Made by a program: the position numbers and the translations under genes. Shown in pieces: positions 27,997 to 36,341 of a DNA stretch of 64,000 bases; within the stretch, counting starts at the first letter, position 1; each line of letters starts with the position of its first letter. The stretch is from Aphanothece saxicola GSE-SYN-MK-01-06B (GTDB lineage Bacteria > Cyanobacteriota > Cyanobacteriia > PCC-6307 > Cyanobiaceae). The notes below the pieces were generated by a model that saw only the letters and a list, made by a program, of their open reading frames with translations, was not told the DNA's origin and did not search any database. The stretch is taken from positions 1 through 64,000 of the forward strand of contig JAHHGT010000002.1 in assembly GCA_019359745.1 (NCBI GenBank), given 5' to 3'.

Positions 27997-30219
27997 TCAG
28001 CGCCCCGACTCCAGCTCCAGCTCCACCCGGTTGCGCCCCCGTTCCTTGGCCCGGTAGAGCACCTGATCCAGCCGTTGGAACCAGGCCTCGGCCGACTCCC
28101 GGGGACGTCGCTGCACCACCCCGGAGCTGATCGTTACCCGTCCCACGACCGCGAAGGGCTCCGCCTCCACCCGCCACCGCAGCCGTTCGGCCATCTGAAG
28201 GGCCTGCTCCGCCGTGCAGTGGGGCATCAGCACCAGAAACTCCTCACCGCCCCAGCGGCCAATGCCGTCGCAGCTCCGCAGCAGGGCTGCCACCCGTCGC
28301 CCCAGCTCCGCCAGCACGAGGTCGCCGGCGAGATGGCCGAAGTGGTCGTTGACGTTCTTGAAGTGATCGATGTCGAAGAGCACCAGGGACAGGTCATCGC
28401 CGTAGCGGTCGGCGCGGTCGATCTCCCGGCGCACCCGCTCATCCAGTTCCCGCCGGTTCCAGAGCCCGGTGAGGCCATCGGTGGTGGCCAGCCGCTCCAG
28501 CGCCCGGTTGGCGGCCAGCAAGGCCCGATTGGCCGCCTCGGCGTCCGCCCGGGCCTGCTGCAGTTCAAGCGCCGTGCGCTTGCGCTCCGTGATGTCGCGG
28601 CTGACCCCCAGCAGTTCCAGGAAGGCCCCCTGCTCGTCCAGCACCGGCAGGGCGATGACGTCCATCCAGACGGTGGAACCGTCGCGGCAGTAGTACTCCA
28701 GCTCGCCGCGGAAGGACTGCGGCGCTCGGCCGGCCTGCAGGTCCTCGACCAGCTGGGTGAAGTAACCCCGGGAGATCGCCAGGGAGTCGGGGGGGTGGAT
28801 CTGCTCGATCGGCTGGGCCATCGCCTCCTCCGGCGTCAGGCCCCTCAGGCCCTCCACCGCCTGACTGACCGAGGTGATCGCGCCGTCAGGCGCCATGGTC
28901 CAGATCACATCCCTGGCGTTCTCGGCCAGAAGCCGGTGGCGCTCCTCGATCAGGCGCCGTTCCCGCTCAGCGGCCACCTCCGCATCCATCGTGCGGAAGA
29001 TGGCGACGACTCCCTCGATCCGCCCGTCGCAGCGGCGATAGGGGCTGGTATGGATCTCCAGCCAGTGCAGCGCACCATCCCTGGCGCGGGCCTGCTGCCG
29101 GGTGAACACCGCCTGCCCGTTCGGCGACGGAACGCCGTTGACGCCACGCTGGATGTCCTCACCGCGGTGGCTGAGCACATCGCTGCCAAGCTGCCCGATC
29201 CAATCCGCTGGCTCCCAGCCCAGGGCGCCCGTGAGGGAGGGAGACACCCAGCCAACACGACCCTCCTCATCGAGCAGCAGCACCACCTCGCCCGAGTTTT
29301 CGGCCAACAGGCGGTAGTGCTGTTCCGAAGCCATCAACAGCTGCGCGGCTCGGTAGCGCTCGGTGACATCACGCCAGGACATGCTGAGGGCATCACCCAC
29401 CTTCACAACACGGACGTCGAGGTGCCCCGTCACCCCATCGGGGTGGTGGTCATCGCAGACGTCGTCGAGCACCAGGGGCAGGCCCGTTTCGATCACCGCA
29501 CGGCACGGCTCCAGCCATCCCGTGGCGGGAGCGGCAGGCAACAGCGAAAGGAGCGAAGCGCCCCGCATGTCCAGCTGCGTTCGCTGGCGGTCGGTGCAAG
29601 CGGCGGGATTGGCGTCCAGACACTGGAAATCGACAATCCGTCCTTCCTCATCGCGCACCGGCTCCAGCAGCAGATGGGGATCGAGCAAGGCCTCGAGGAT
29701 GGCCGCCAGCCGGGCCCCGTCGCTGGCCAGGGCATCGCGGGCCTCTGCCAGCGCCTGGTTGGCCTCGCTCAACTGCCGGCGCTGGAGCGTCAACTCCTCT
29801 TCCTGCCTTTTGCGCTCACTGATGTCCCATACCGTCGAGATGAAGTACAGGGGTCGGCCCTGGTCATCACGCACCAGGCTGGAAGACACCACCGCGTGGA
29901 CGATGGCGCCATCCCGATGCCGGTAGCGCTTCTCAAACACGGCACAGGAATCACCGCCCTTGAGGGCCTCGTGGATGTAGCTGGGGCTGAGTTCCCGATC
30001 GTCAGCGAGGGCCAAGTCGTTGACGGACATCCGTTCCAGCTCGGTCTTGCCGTAGCCGAAGATCTCGCTCATCCGCCCGTTCACCTCCAGCAACCTGCCC
30101 TCGGGACTCACCAGGCACATGCCGGTGTTGGCGGAGGCGAAGGCTCTCTGGAATGTCGCCTCGCCTGCCAGCGACTCCTGTTGTGGCGGGTTAGGCCTTG
30201 GCGCACCGATGACCGACAT
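27997..30219 (-). CDS. diguanylate cyclase with four PAS domains
   Basis: The GGDEF domain makes c-di-GMP from two GTP. From ATG 30219, 740 residues: PAS1 (about residues 18-135, FASANTGMCLVSPEGRLLEV), a second PAS-like (about 170-285), PAS3 (about 300-430), PAS4 (about 435-560), a linker coiled coil, and GGDEF domain with DIDHFKNVNDHFGH, active-site GGEEF and an RxxD (RSCD) five residues before it, the inhibitory I-site. No transmembrane segment, so it senses a cytoplasmic signal. Catalytic residues are intact. A further ATG at 30270 would add 17 residues. Possible source of the ligand for the PilZ domain of the cellulose synthase. Confidence 0.92.
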   Translation of the reverse strand: MSVIGAPRPNPPQQESLAGEATFQRAFASANTGMCLVSPEGRLLEVNGRMSEIFGYGKTELERMSVNDLALADDRELSPSYIHEALKGGDSCAVFEKRYRHRDGAIVHAVVSSSLVRDDQGRPLYFISTVWDISERKRQEEELTLQRRQLSEANQALAEARDALASDGARLAAILEALLDPHLLLEPVRDEEGRIVDFQCLDANPAACTDRQRTQLDMRGASLLSLLPAAPATGWLEPCRAVIETGLPLVLDDVCDDHHPDGVTGHLDVRVVKVGDALSMSWRDVTERYRAAQLLMASEQHYRLLAENSGEVVLLLDEEGRVGWVSPSLTGALGWEPADWIGQLGSDVLSHRGEDIQRGVNGVPSPNGQAVFTRQQARARDGALHWLEIHTSPYRRCDGRIEGVVAIFRTMDAEVAAERERRLIEERHRLLAENARDVIWTMAPDGAITSVSQAVEGLRGLTPEEAMAQPIEQIHPPDSLAISRGYFTQLVEDLQAGRAPQSFRGELEYYCRDGSTVWMDVIALPVLDEQGAFLELLGVSRDITERKRTALELQQARADAEAANRALLAANRALERLATTDGLTGLWNRRELDERVRREIDRADRYGDDLSLVLFDIDHFKNVNDHFGHLAGDLVLAELGRRVAALLRSCDGIGRWGGEEFLVLMPHCTAEQALQMAERLRWRVEAEPFAVVGRVTISSGVVQRRPRESAEAWFQRLDQVLYRAKERGRNRVELELESGR

Positions 30220-30339
30220 CGACCCAGGGCGACCGTTCCCCCATCCTGGGCAGCCATAGGTCCGCTGCATCGCCGCTTCGGGAAAGATTCACGCCGCTGA
30301 CCCACCTCGAGCGCGACTCGGCTTCCGTACCCTGATCCC

Positions 30340-31503
30340 ATGGCTGAGGGCTGGGAATCACGGCTGGAGCGCTGGCGGCAGGCGGGCCTGATCGACCCAG
30401 CCGGCGCCGAGGCCATCCGTGCCTGGGAACGGACCCAGCCCAGCCCCCAACGGCTGCGGGTGCCGGTGCTGGTGGCGGTCGCCCTGGGGGGCGTGCTGGT
30501 GGCCGCCGGTTTGCTGCTGTTCGTCTCCACCCACTGGCAGGCCCTGGCGCCGGGGCAACGCTTCGCCCTGCTTCTGGCGTTGGTGGTGGGGCTGCACGGG
30601 GGCGCCGCTGCGGTGGAGGAGCGCTTCCCGCCCCTGGCGGTGACCCTGCACGGCGTGGGCAGCGTGACCCTTGGGGCCGGCCTGTTCCTGGCGGGCCAGC
30701 TGTTCCATCTGGAGGTCCACTGGCCCCTGGGGCTGCTGCTCTGGACCATCGGCGCGGGCCTGGGCTGGGCGTTGCTGCGCCAGTGGCCCCAGCTGGCGCT
30801 GCTGGCCCTGCTGGGGCCCGCCTGGCTGATCAGTGAATGGCAGCGGGCCGTCGACGGCGCCACCGAGGGGCTGCAGCGGGGAGCCGGGGATCCGACGGCC
30901 GTGCTGGCCCCGGCGGCGGGCCTGCTGCTGCTCAGCCTCTGCTATCTGGCGGCGCCGGCGGGGCCGGGCCCTGTCGCACCGGCGCGGCGGGTGCTGCTCT
31001 GGCTGGGCGGTCTGGGCCTGCTGCCGGCGGGCCTGCTCTGGCAGCTGTTCAGCCACGGCGCTCCCCTCACCGCACCCCTGCCGCTGCCCCTGGCACTCGT
31101 CGGCTGGGCCGTTGCCCTGGGGACACCGCTGCTGCTGGCCCTGCGCCTGCGGGGCCGGCGCGCCTGGCCCCTGGCGGTGGCGATCGGCTGGCTGCTGCCC
31201 GGTGTGGCCATGGCTTGGAGCAGCCAGCAGGACGCCGGTGTGTTCACGTATCTGTGGTGGGCCGTCGGCGGCCTGCTGCTGGTGGCCTGGGGCGTGATGG
31301 AGGGCCGCTCCGAGCGGGTCAACATCGGCGCCGCCCTGATCGCCATCGACGTGCTGGCCTTTTACGTGTCCCAGGTGATGGACAGCCTGGGTCGCTCCGC
31401 CAGCCTGGTCGGCCTGGGGGTGCTGTTCCTGGGCGGGGGCTGGGGGCTGGAGGTGCTGCGCCGCCGGTTCGTGGCCCGCGCCCTCGGCCGGGGGATCCCA
31501 TGA
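30340..31503 (+). CDS. DUF2157 multi-pass membrane protein
   Basis: 387 residues. The N-terminal RLERWRQAGLIDPAGAEAIR is the usual short helical opening of DUF2157, followed by about nine hydrophobic segments. DUF2157 genes commonly sit next to GDYXXLXY genes; here the next gene starts in the stop (ATGA at 31500) and belongs to that family. Function of the pair is not known. Expression start is probably the shared divergent region 30220-30339 with the PAS-GGDEF gene. Confidence 0.85.
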   Translation: MAEGWESRLERWRQAGLIDPAGAEAIRAWERTQPSPQRLRVPVLVAVALGGVLVAAGLLLFVSTHWQALAPGQRFALLLALVVGLHGGAAAVEERFPPLAVTLHGVGSVTLGAGLFLAGQLFHLEVHWPLGLLLWTIGAGLGWALLRQWPQLALLALLGPAWLISEWQRAVDGATEGLQRGAGDPTAVLAPAAGLLLLSLCYLAAPAGPGPVAPARRVLLWLGGLGLLPAGLLWQLFSHGAPLTAPLPLPLALVGWAVALGTPLLLALRLRGRRAWPLAVAIGWLLPGVAMAWSSQQDAGVFTYLWWAVGGLLLVAWGVMEGRSERVNIGAALIAIDVLAFYVSQVMDSLGRSASLVGLGVLFLGGGWGLEVLRRRFVARALGRGIP

Positions 31504-32009
31504 GTTCCACGCTGCGGAAGGGACTGCTGCTTGCCCTGCTGCAGGGCGGCCTGCTGCTGAGCCTGGGGGGCCAACTGCTGCTGGATCGGGCCACCCGGCC
31601 CCGGGGCTGGATCCTCACCGAGCCGGTGGATCCCCACGTGCCGATCCGGGGGCGTTAAGTGGACCTGGGTCTGCTGGTGCCCGCCCCCGACAGGGCTGAC
31701 GGCCAGGCGATCCCCTGGTCGGGTGGGCGGGTGGTGCTGCGCTCCGAGGCCGCCCAGGTGCGGGCGACGCTGACCCCTGGCACCACTCCCCGTTCCCGAA
31801 GTCTCCAGGCGTCGCCGCAAGGGGAGCTTTGGCGCCTGGCGCCAACGGTGGCCTTCTTCATCCCACCCCGGGTGGCGGATCCCTCCCGCCGCCTGCCGGG
31901 CGAGCAGCTGTGGGTGGAGGTGACCCTGCCGGTGGAGGGCCCGCCGCGGCCGATCCGGCTGGGGGTGAAGCGGGGCGCTGGGCCGATCACTCCCCTGGAA
32001 CTGCGCTGA
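31500..32009 (+). pseudogene. GDYXXLXY family gene interrupted by an in-frame stop
   Basis: Reading from ATG 31500: a signal/anchor helix, then WILTEPVDPHVPIRGR, then TAA (31656-31658), then directly in the same frame VDLGLLVPAPDRAD and on to TGA at 32009. In the family the first conserved motif is G-D-Y-x-x-L-x-Y; here G-R-stop-V-D-L, so the stop replaces precisely the motif's Tyr (TAC or TAT to TAA). The 3' part (GTG 31659, 116 residues) ends with GEQLWVEVTLPVEGPPRPIR, as in the family. Either a nonsense mutation, a sequencing error, or two separately translated halves. Coupled to DUF2157 by an ATGA overlap. Confidence 0.75.
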
Positions 32010-32101
32010 GGCTGCACAGGGGGCCGGTCGCGATGGCGCGGTCGGGGCAAGAGCTGGTCGTGGGGCGTTTCGGCCCATTTCTGCCCGCCTAACCTCCGGC
32101 C

Positions 32102-33472
32102 ATGGCCACCGCCCCACCGCTGGAGTTCCTGCCCCCCCAGCTCGATCGCCGGGTGCTGGCGGTGGGGCGGCTGGTGCTGCCGCTCTGGCTGCGCTGGCGC
32201 TGCCGGATCGACACCGTGGAGGTGGACGGCATGGCGTCGCTCGTCGCAGCGATGCGCTCCTTCCAGGCAGGAGAGAGCCGGCTGCTGCTGGCCTTCCGGC
32301 ACCCCAGCCTCGACGACCCCCTCAGCATGGCCCAGCTGCTGTGGGTGGAACTGGCCAGGGCCGGTCGACGGCAGGGCCTGCCTTTCGATCCGGCGCCCAC
32401 CGGCCAGTTCCTGTTCGACCGCGGCATTCCCCTCTGGGCCGGGGCGGGGATGGGTTGGTTGTTCACCCACCTGGGGGGCGGCTCGATCCAGCGCAGCAAG
32501 CTTGATCTGCCGGCCCTCCGCACGGCCCGGCGGCTGCTGCTGGACGGCCCCCATCCCTTCGCCCTGGCGCCGGAGGGGGCCACCAACGGCCACAACGAAC
32601 TGCTCAGCCCCCTGGAGCCCGGCACCGCCCAGCTCGCCTTCTGGACGGCGGCCGACCTCGCCGACGCCGGTCGCCAGGAGCGCATGGACCTGCTGCCGAT
32701 CGGCCTGCAGTACAGCTACACCACGCCGATCTGGGGGGCGATCGAGGCCCTGCTCTGCCGCCTCGAGCAGGGGGCGGGCCTGGCCCCCGATCCCGGCCAC
32801 GAGCTGGCACCCAACCGGCTGTTGGAGCGACTGGTACGGCTCGGGGAGCGCATGCTCGAGCAGATGGAGGCCTTCTACCGCGACAAGGTGCACCTGCCCC
32901 TGCCGGACGGGGACGTTCCGGCGGAGGAAGTCGCCACCTCTCCCTTCGGGCCCCGGCTGCAGCGGTTGATGGATCTGTCGCTGCGGCGGGTGGAGCTGTC
33001 CTTCGGGCTGCAACCCACTGGCAGCCTCACCGACCGCTGCCGGCGGCTGGAGCAGGCGGGCTGGGATCGGCTCTACCCTCCCCAGCCCGCCAACGCCGCG
33101 CCCCTCAGCCCCCTGGCCCAGGGACTGGCCGACCGGCTGGCGGCCGAAACCGAGGCCCAGCTGTGGCACATGCGCGTGGTGGAGTCGTTTGTCGCCGTGA
33201 GCGGCAGTTATGTGCGCGAGCGGCCCAGCCAGGAGCGCTTCGCCGACACGCTGCTGCTGCTCTGGGACACCCAGTGCCGGATCCAGGGCCAGACCTCTAA
33301 CCAGCGCCCACGGCTGGGCCGGCTGCGGGCGCGGATCAGCATCGACGCGCCGATCGTGGTGGACGAACGGATGGCGGACTACCGCCGTGATCGGCGCCGG
33401 GCGGTGCAGGCGCTGACCGAGGAGCTGGCCCTGCGGATGCAGCGGCTGATCGTGCCCTCGGCGCTGGGGTGA
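32102..33472 (+). CDS. 1-acyl-glycerol-phosphate acyltransferase-like protein
   Basis: 456 residues with the PlsC-family HxxxxD motif in FRHPSLDDPL (His63, Asp68), a substrate pocket stretch ALAPEGATNGHNELLSPLE around residue 160 and a Leu-rich middle. This longer form with a C-terminal extension of helical, Arg-rich sequence is usual in cyanobacteria (members often fatty-acid or lipid acyltransferases). No transmembrane helix clear beyond residue 20. The acceptor is unknown. It starts 93 bp after the broken gene. Confidence 0.8.
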   Translation: MATAPPLEFLPPQLDRRVLAVGRLVLPLWLRWRCRIDTVEVDGMASLVAAMRSFQAGESRLLLAFRHPSLDDPLSMAQLLWVELARAGRRQGLPFDPAPTGQFLFDRGIPLWAGAGMGWLFTHLGGGSIQRSKLDLPALRTARRLLLDGPHPFALAPEGATNGHNELLSPLEPGTAQLAFWTAADLADAGRQERMDLLPIGLQYSYTTPIWGAIEALLCRLEQGAGLAPDPGHELAPNRLLERLVRLGERMLEQMEAFYRDKVHLPLPDGDVPAEEVATSPFGPRLQRLMDLSLRRVELSFGLQPTGSLTDRCRRLEQAGWDRLYPPQPANAAPLSPLAQGLADRLAAETEAQLWHMRVVESFVAVSGSYVRERPSQERFADTLLLLWDTQCRIQGQTSNQRPRLGRLRARISIDAPIVVDERMADYRRDRRRAVQALTEELALRMQRLIVPSALG

Positions 33473-33476
33473 CGCC

Positions 33477-34121
33477 TCAGCCGGCGGCGAGGCGCGCCAC
33501 GTAGGCGTCCAGCGTGCCGGCATTGATCCAGCCGGTGGCGATGGTCTTGGTGTGGCTCTGGCTGACGCGACCCCGGTGCAGGTGGGACAGGCTGGCGGGA
33601 AAGATCGCCAGCTTCCCCTTGACCGCTTCGACGTGGTGGTCCTGCCAGTGGAATTCGGTGCCGCCGTCCGGCACCGTGTTGAGGTAGAGGATCCAGGCCA
33701 GCACGCGGCGGATCGGCTCGGTCGCCTCATCGCTGGTGTTCCAGTCGCAGTGCCAGCTGTAGAACCCCTCCCCGGGCGCGTAGCGCTGCAGGTTGAAGAT
33801 CGGATTGACGAACAGGGAGCGCTCCGGGCAGCAGGAGAGGAACTGGGGGCGTTCGGCCAGGTAACGCTTCAGGCCAGCGGACACACCGCGCATGATCACG
33901 TCCGCCAGGCCCTGGGCCTCGGGGTCAGAGCGGTCGATCCACACCAGGCTGATGTCGGTGGAGACCTTGCCGGGGGCGTCCGGCGCCCCAGGAGCGCCAT
34001 CACTGCCGAAGGAGAAGGCGACGCCGCGGCGCTGCAGGTCGGTGCGGCGGTCGAAGAAGGCCATCGCCGCATCGGCCAGGGCCAGATAGCCGGGATCCTC
34101 GAAGCTGCCGATCAGCCGCAT
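33477..34121 (-). CDS. 2-oxoglutarate/Fe(II) dioxygenase superfamily protein
   Basis: 214 residues from ATG 34121. The double-stranded beta-helix signature is present: WHCDWN (His and Asp of HxD, about residue 130) and a distal His in LSHLHRGRVSQSHTKTIATGW, with an Arg further on. NLQRYAPGEGFYSWHCD and GGTEFHWQDH belong to the prolyl 4-hydroxylase-like group. SD-like GAGAGGA lies about 10 nt upstream of 34121; a TTG at 34145 could start a longer product. Substrate is unknown. It is convergent with the acyltransferase (4 bp gap) and divergent from the ScyD/E-like gene. Confidence 0.8.
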   Translation of the reverse strand: MRLIGSFEDPGYLALADAAMAFFDRRTDLQRRGVAFSFGSDGAPGAPDAPGKVSTDISLVWIDRSDPEAQGLADVIMRGVSAGLKRYLAERPQFLSCCPERSLFVNPIFNLQRYAPGEGFYSWHCDWNTSDEATEPIRRVLAWILYLNTVPDGGTEFHWQDHHVEAVKGKLAIFPASLSHLHRGRVSQSHTKTIATGWINAGTLDAYVARLAAG

Positions 34122-34254
34122 CTGCGCCCGGGTCCTCTCGGACAAGGACCCTAGAACGGAGGCCCGACGGCCATCGCTGGTGTCGAGGGCGTCTTGACGG
34201 GGCCCGCAGGATCGGCAGAGTGCCGCCTGACGCCTCCTTCAGACCAACCTGCCG

Positions 34255-35571
34255 ATGTCGCCATCGACGCGGACCGCCGCCTCCCGCCAACGCCCGCTCC
34301 GGCCAGGCCAGGGGCTTCTGGGCCTGGCCCTGGGGGCCTGGGCCGGGGTCGGCCTGCTGGCGGCGGGCGCCCCCGCCGACGCCGCTCCGTACCGGGCCCG
34401 GACCCTGGTGACGGGGCTGGAGAATCCCCGCGGCCTGACGATCGCCCCGAACGGCAACCTGGTGCTCAGCGAGGCGGGCCGGGGCGGCAGCGGCCCCTGC
34501 ATCCTCGCCGGCAGCGGCAACACCCTCTGCTACGGAAACACCGGAGCCGTGGGCCTGTTCGACCGCTCCACCAACGTCTATTCCCGGGCGCTCGCCAACC
34601 TGCCGTCCCTGGCGGTCCAGTCCTCCCCCCTGTTCCCCGAGGGGACAGGCCTGGCGGACCTCGCGTTCAACAGCTCCGGCCAGCTGTTCGGGGTCTTCGG
34701 CTTCGGTGCCAACCCCACCCTGATTCCCGCCGCCGGCAGTCCCCTCTTTGGCCGCACGGTCGCCATCGACCTGGCCGCCGGCAGCCTGACGCCCCTGGCC
34801 GACATCGCCGGTTTTGAAGCGACCCAGAACCCCGACGGCAAGGATCTCAACAGCAATCCCTTCGCCCTGGTGGTGCGCGGGGACGACACCTACGTCACCG
34901 ACTCGGGCGGCAACAGCCTGGTGAAGGCCGACGCCACCCAGCAGGTGTCGCTGGTGAACGTGTTCCCGGAGGAGCTCGTCAGCACCTCCCACCTGCCTTT
35001 CCCCTTCCCGTTTCCCGAAGTCCCTGCCCAGGCCGTGCCCACCGGCATGACCATCGGCCCCGACGGGGCGCTGTACATCACCCAGCTCTCCGGCTTTCCC
35101 TTCGCCCCCGGGAGCGCCGATGTGTTCCGCTACGACTTCATCAACCCGGTGACCAAGTTCGCGGGGGGCTTCAGCAACCTCATCGACATCGCCGCCGGGC
35201 CGGATGATGCGCTCTACCTGCTCCAGTACAGCAATGACTTTTTTGGCCCCCCGTCGGGCAGCGTCCTGAAGCTGGGCCTCGATGGCAGCGTCCGCTCGAT
35301 CTTCGATGACCTGGTCAGCCCCACGGGCCTGGCCGTCGGCCGCGACGGCACGATCTACGTGGCCAACGATGGTGACGGCGTGAACGGCGAGCTGCTCGCC
35401 CTCACCCCGGTGCCGACCCCCGGCCCCCTGCCCCTGCTCGGTGTCGGCGTCGCCTTTGCACAGGCCCGGCGGCTGCGGCGCCGCTGCGGGGGCCTCAGCT
35501 CCGCCAGGGCACGGCGACCAGTGCCTCCAGCGACTGCCAGCGGAGACGATCGTCCGTCACCAGGGGGCTGA
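34255..35571 (+). CDS. ScyD/ScyE family beta-propeller protein with PEP-CTERM-like tail
   Basis: 438 residues. Signal peptide with LGLALGAWAGVGLLAAGAP, then a repeated NHL/SMP-30-like propeller body (TGLENPRGLTIAPNGNLVLS at residue 50 onward; AVGRDGTIYVAND near 370), as in ScyD/ScyE, proteins next to scytonemin genes in other cyanobacteria. Near 390-411 a VPTPGPLPLLGVGVAFAQA stretch followed by RRLRRRC is the PEP-CTERM-like sorting signal of cyanobacteria. The frame continues 27 residues beyond that Arg cluster and overlaps a convergent gene by 77 bp, so the real end may be earlier or altered. No other scytonemin gene is nearby. Confidence 0.75.
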   Translation: MSPSTRTAASRQRPLRPGQGLLGLALGAWAGVGLLAAGAPADAAPYRARTLVTGLENPRGLTIAPNGNLVLSEAGRGGSGPCILAGSGNTLCYGNTGAVGLFDRSTNVYSRALANLPSLAVQSSPLFPEGTGLADLAFNSSGQLFGVFGFGANPTLIPAAGSPLFGRTVAIDLAAGSLTPLADIAGFEATQNPDGKDLNSNPFALVVRGDDTYVTDSGGNSLVKADATQQVSLVNVFPEELVSTSHLPFPFPFPEVPAQAVPTGMTIGPDGALYITQLSGFPFAPGSADVFRYDFINPVTKFAGGFSNLIDIAAGPDDALYLLQYSNDFFGPPSGSVLKLGLDGSVRSIFDDLVSPTGLAVGRDGTIYVANDGDGVNGELLALTPVPTPGPLPLLGVGVAFAQARRLRRRCGGLSSARARRPVPPATASGDDRPSPGG

Positions 35572-35965
35572 GGCCCACGGTCTCGAGGGCGGCGGCCACC
35601 CGCTCCGCAGTGATGGCCTGCGGGGCGCCGGGCACGGGCCCGACCTCCAGCGGCAGCAGCAGCACCTGCTGCTCGGCCGGATCGGCCATGACGCGCAGGT
35701 TCAGATCAGGCAGCTCCCGCTCGAAGAACAGCCGCCGCATCCGCGCCGTGAGCACTGGTCCGAGGGCCGCCGCGAAGGCCTCCAGGGCCCGGGCCTCACC
35801 GGAGCAGCCACAGCTCAGCGCCAGCCAGATCATCAGCTTCGCCCAGCTCTCGGCCGTCCACAGGGGCGGGAAGCTCTCGCGATGGCCGCGCACCAGCTCG
35901 GCGATGGCGAAGTCGAACAGGGTGCCCTGCAGGGAGGCCACCGATGGCAGGGGTTCCTGATCCAT
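35495..35965 (-). CDS. conserved hypothetical protein (cyanobacterial)
   Basis: The 156-residue product from ATG 35965 reads MDQEPLPSVASLQGTLFDFA and has a helical N-terminal part with a CGCSG element around residue 55, ending in a mixed domain (EQQVLLLPLEVGPVPGAPQA). No motif from a known family was recognised. The 5' end is divergent from a small acidic protein gene. Its 3' end overlaps the ScyD/E-like reading frame. Confidence 0.6.
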   Translation of the reverse strand: MDQEPLPSVASLQGTLFDFAIAELVRGHRESFPPLWTAESWAKLMIWLALSCGCSGEARALEAFAAALGPVLTARMRRLFFERELPDLNLRVMADPAEQQVLLLPLEVGPVPGAPQAITAERVAAALETVGLSPLVTDDRLRWQSLEALVAVPWRS

Positions 35966-36027
35966 CCATCCATCCTGACGACCAGGCGGCAAACTGCAGA
36001 AGCAACGTCCGTCCCTGGAGACGCCCG

Positions 36028-36282
36028 ATGGCCCTCGATCTGAACGATCCTGAGCTCGAGTTCGCCGATCTCGTCACCGCCTACCAGAGCTGGGTGATGG
36101 CCGTGATCAACGACGAGAAACTGGGGGGCGAGAAGCTCCTCACCGACGACATCACCGATGACGCCCTGAACGCGATGCGTTTCCTGCCGGATGTGGTGAC
36201 CAGCGCGATCGAAACGACCCTGGCGCGGGTCTACGACGTGGACCCGGACGAGCTCGCCGAGCTGCTCTACCCGGAGGACTGA
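36028..36282 (+). CDS. small acidic conserved protein
   Basis: 84 residues, starting MALDLNDPELEFADLVTAYQ with a GGAG Shine-Dalgarno 8 bp upstream (36017-36020). The product is strongly acidic, helical, without cysteines, with a C-terminal VYDVDPDELAELLYPED. It looks like a conserved short cyanobacterial protein but I cannot name it. It is divergent from 35495-35965 with 62 bp between. Confidence 0.65.
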   Translation: MALDLNDPELEFADLVTAYQSWVMAVINDEKLGGEKLLTDDITDDALNAMRFLPDVVTSAIETTLARVYDVDPDELAELLYPED

Positions 36283-36341
36283 CCGGCGCAGCAAGCGCCA
36301 GGGGTGGCCGTCGGCGCGAACACTCCTAACCTCCCGGTGTG

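Noticed and set aside
32604-32810. Minus-strand Arg/Pro-rich frame within the acyltransferase gene
   Set aside because: Shadow of the coding strand, no start context or conserved motif.
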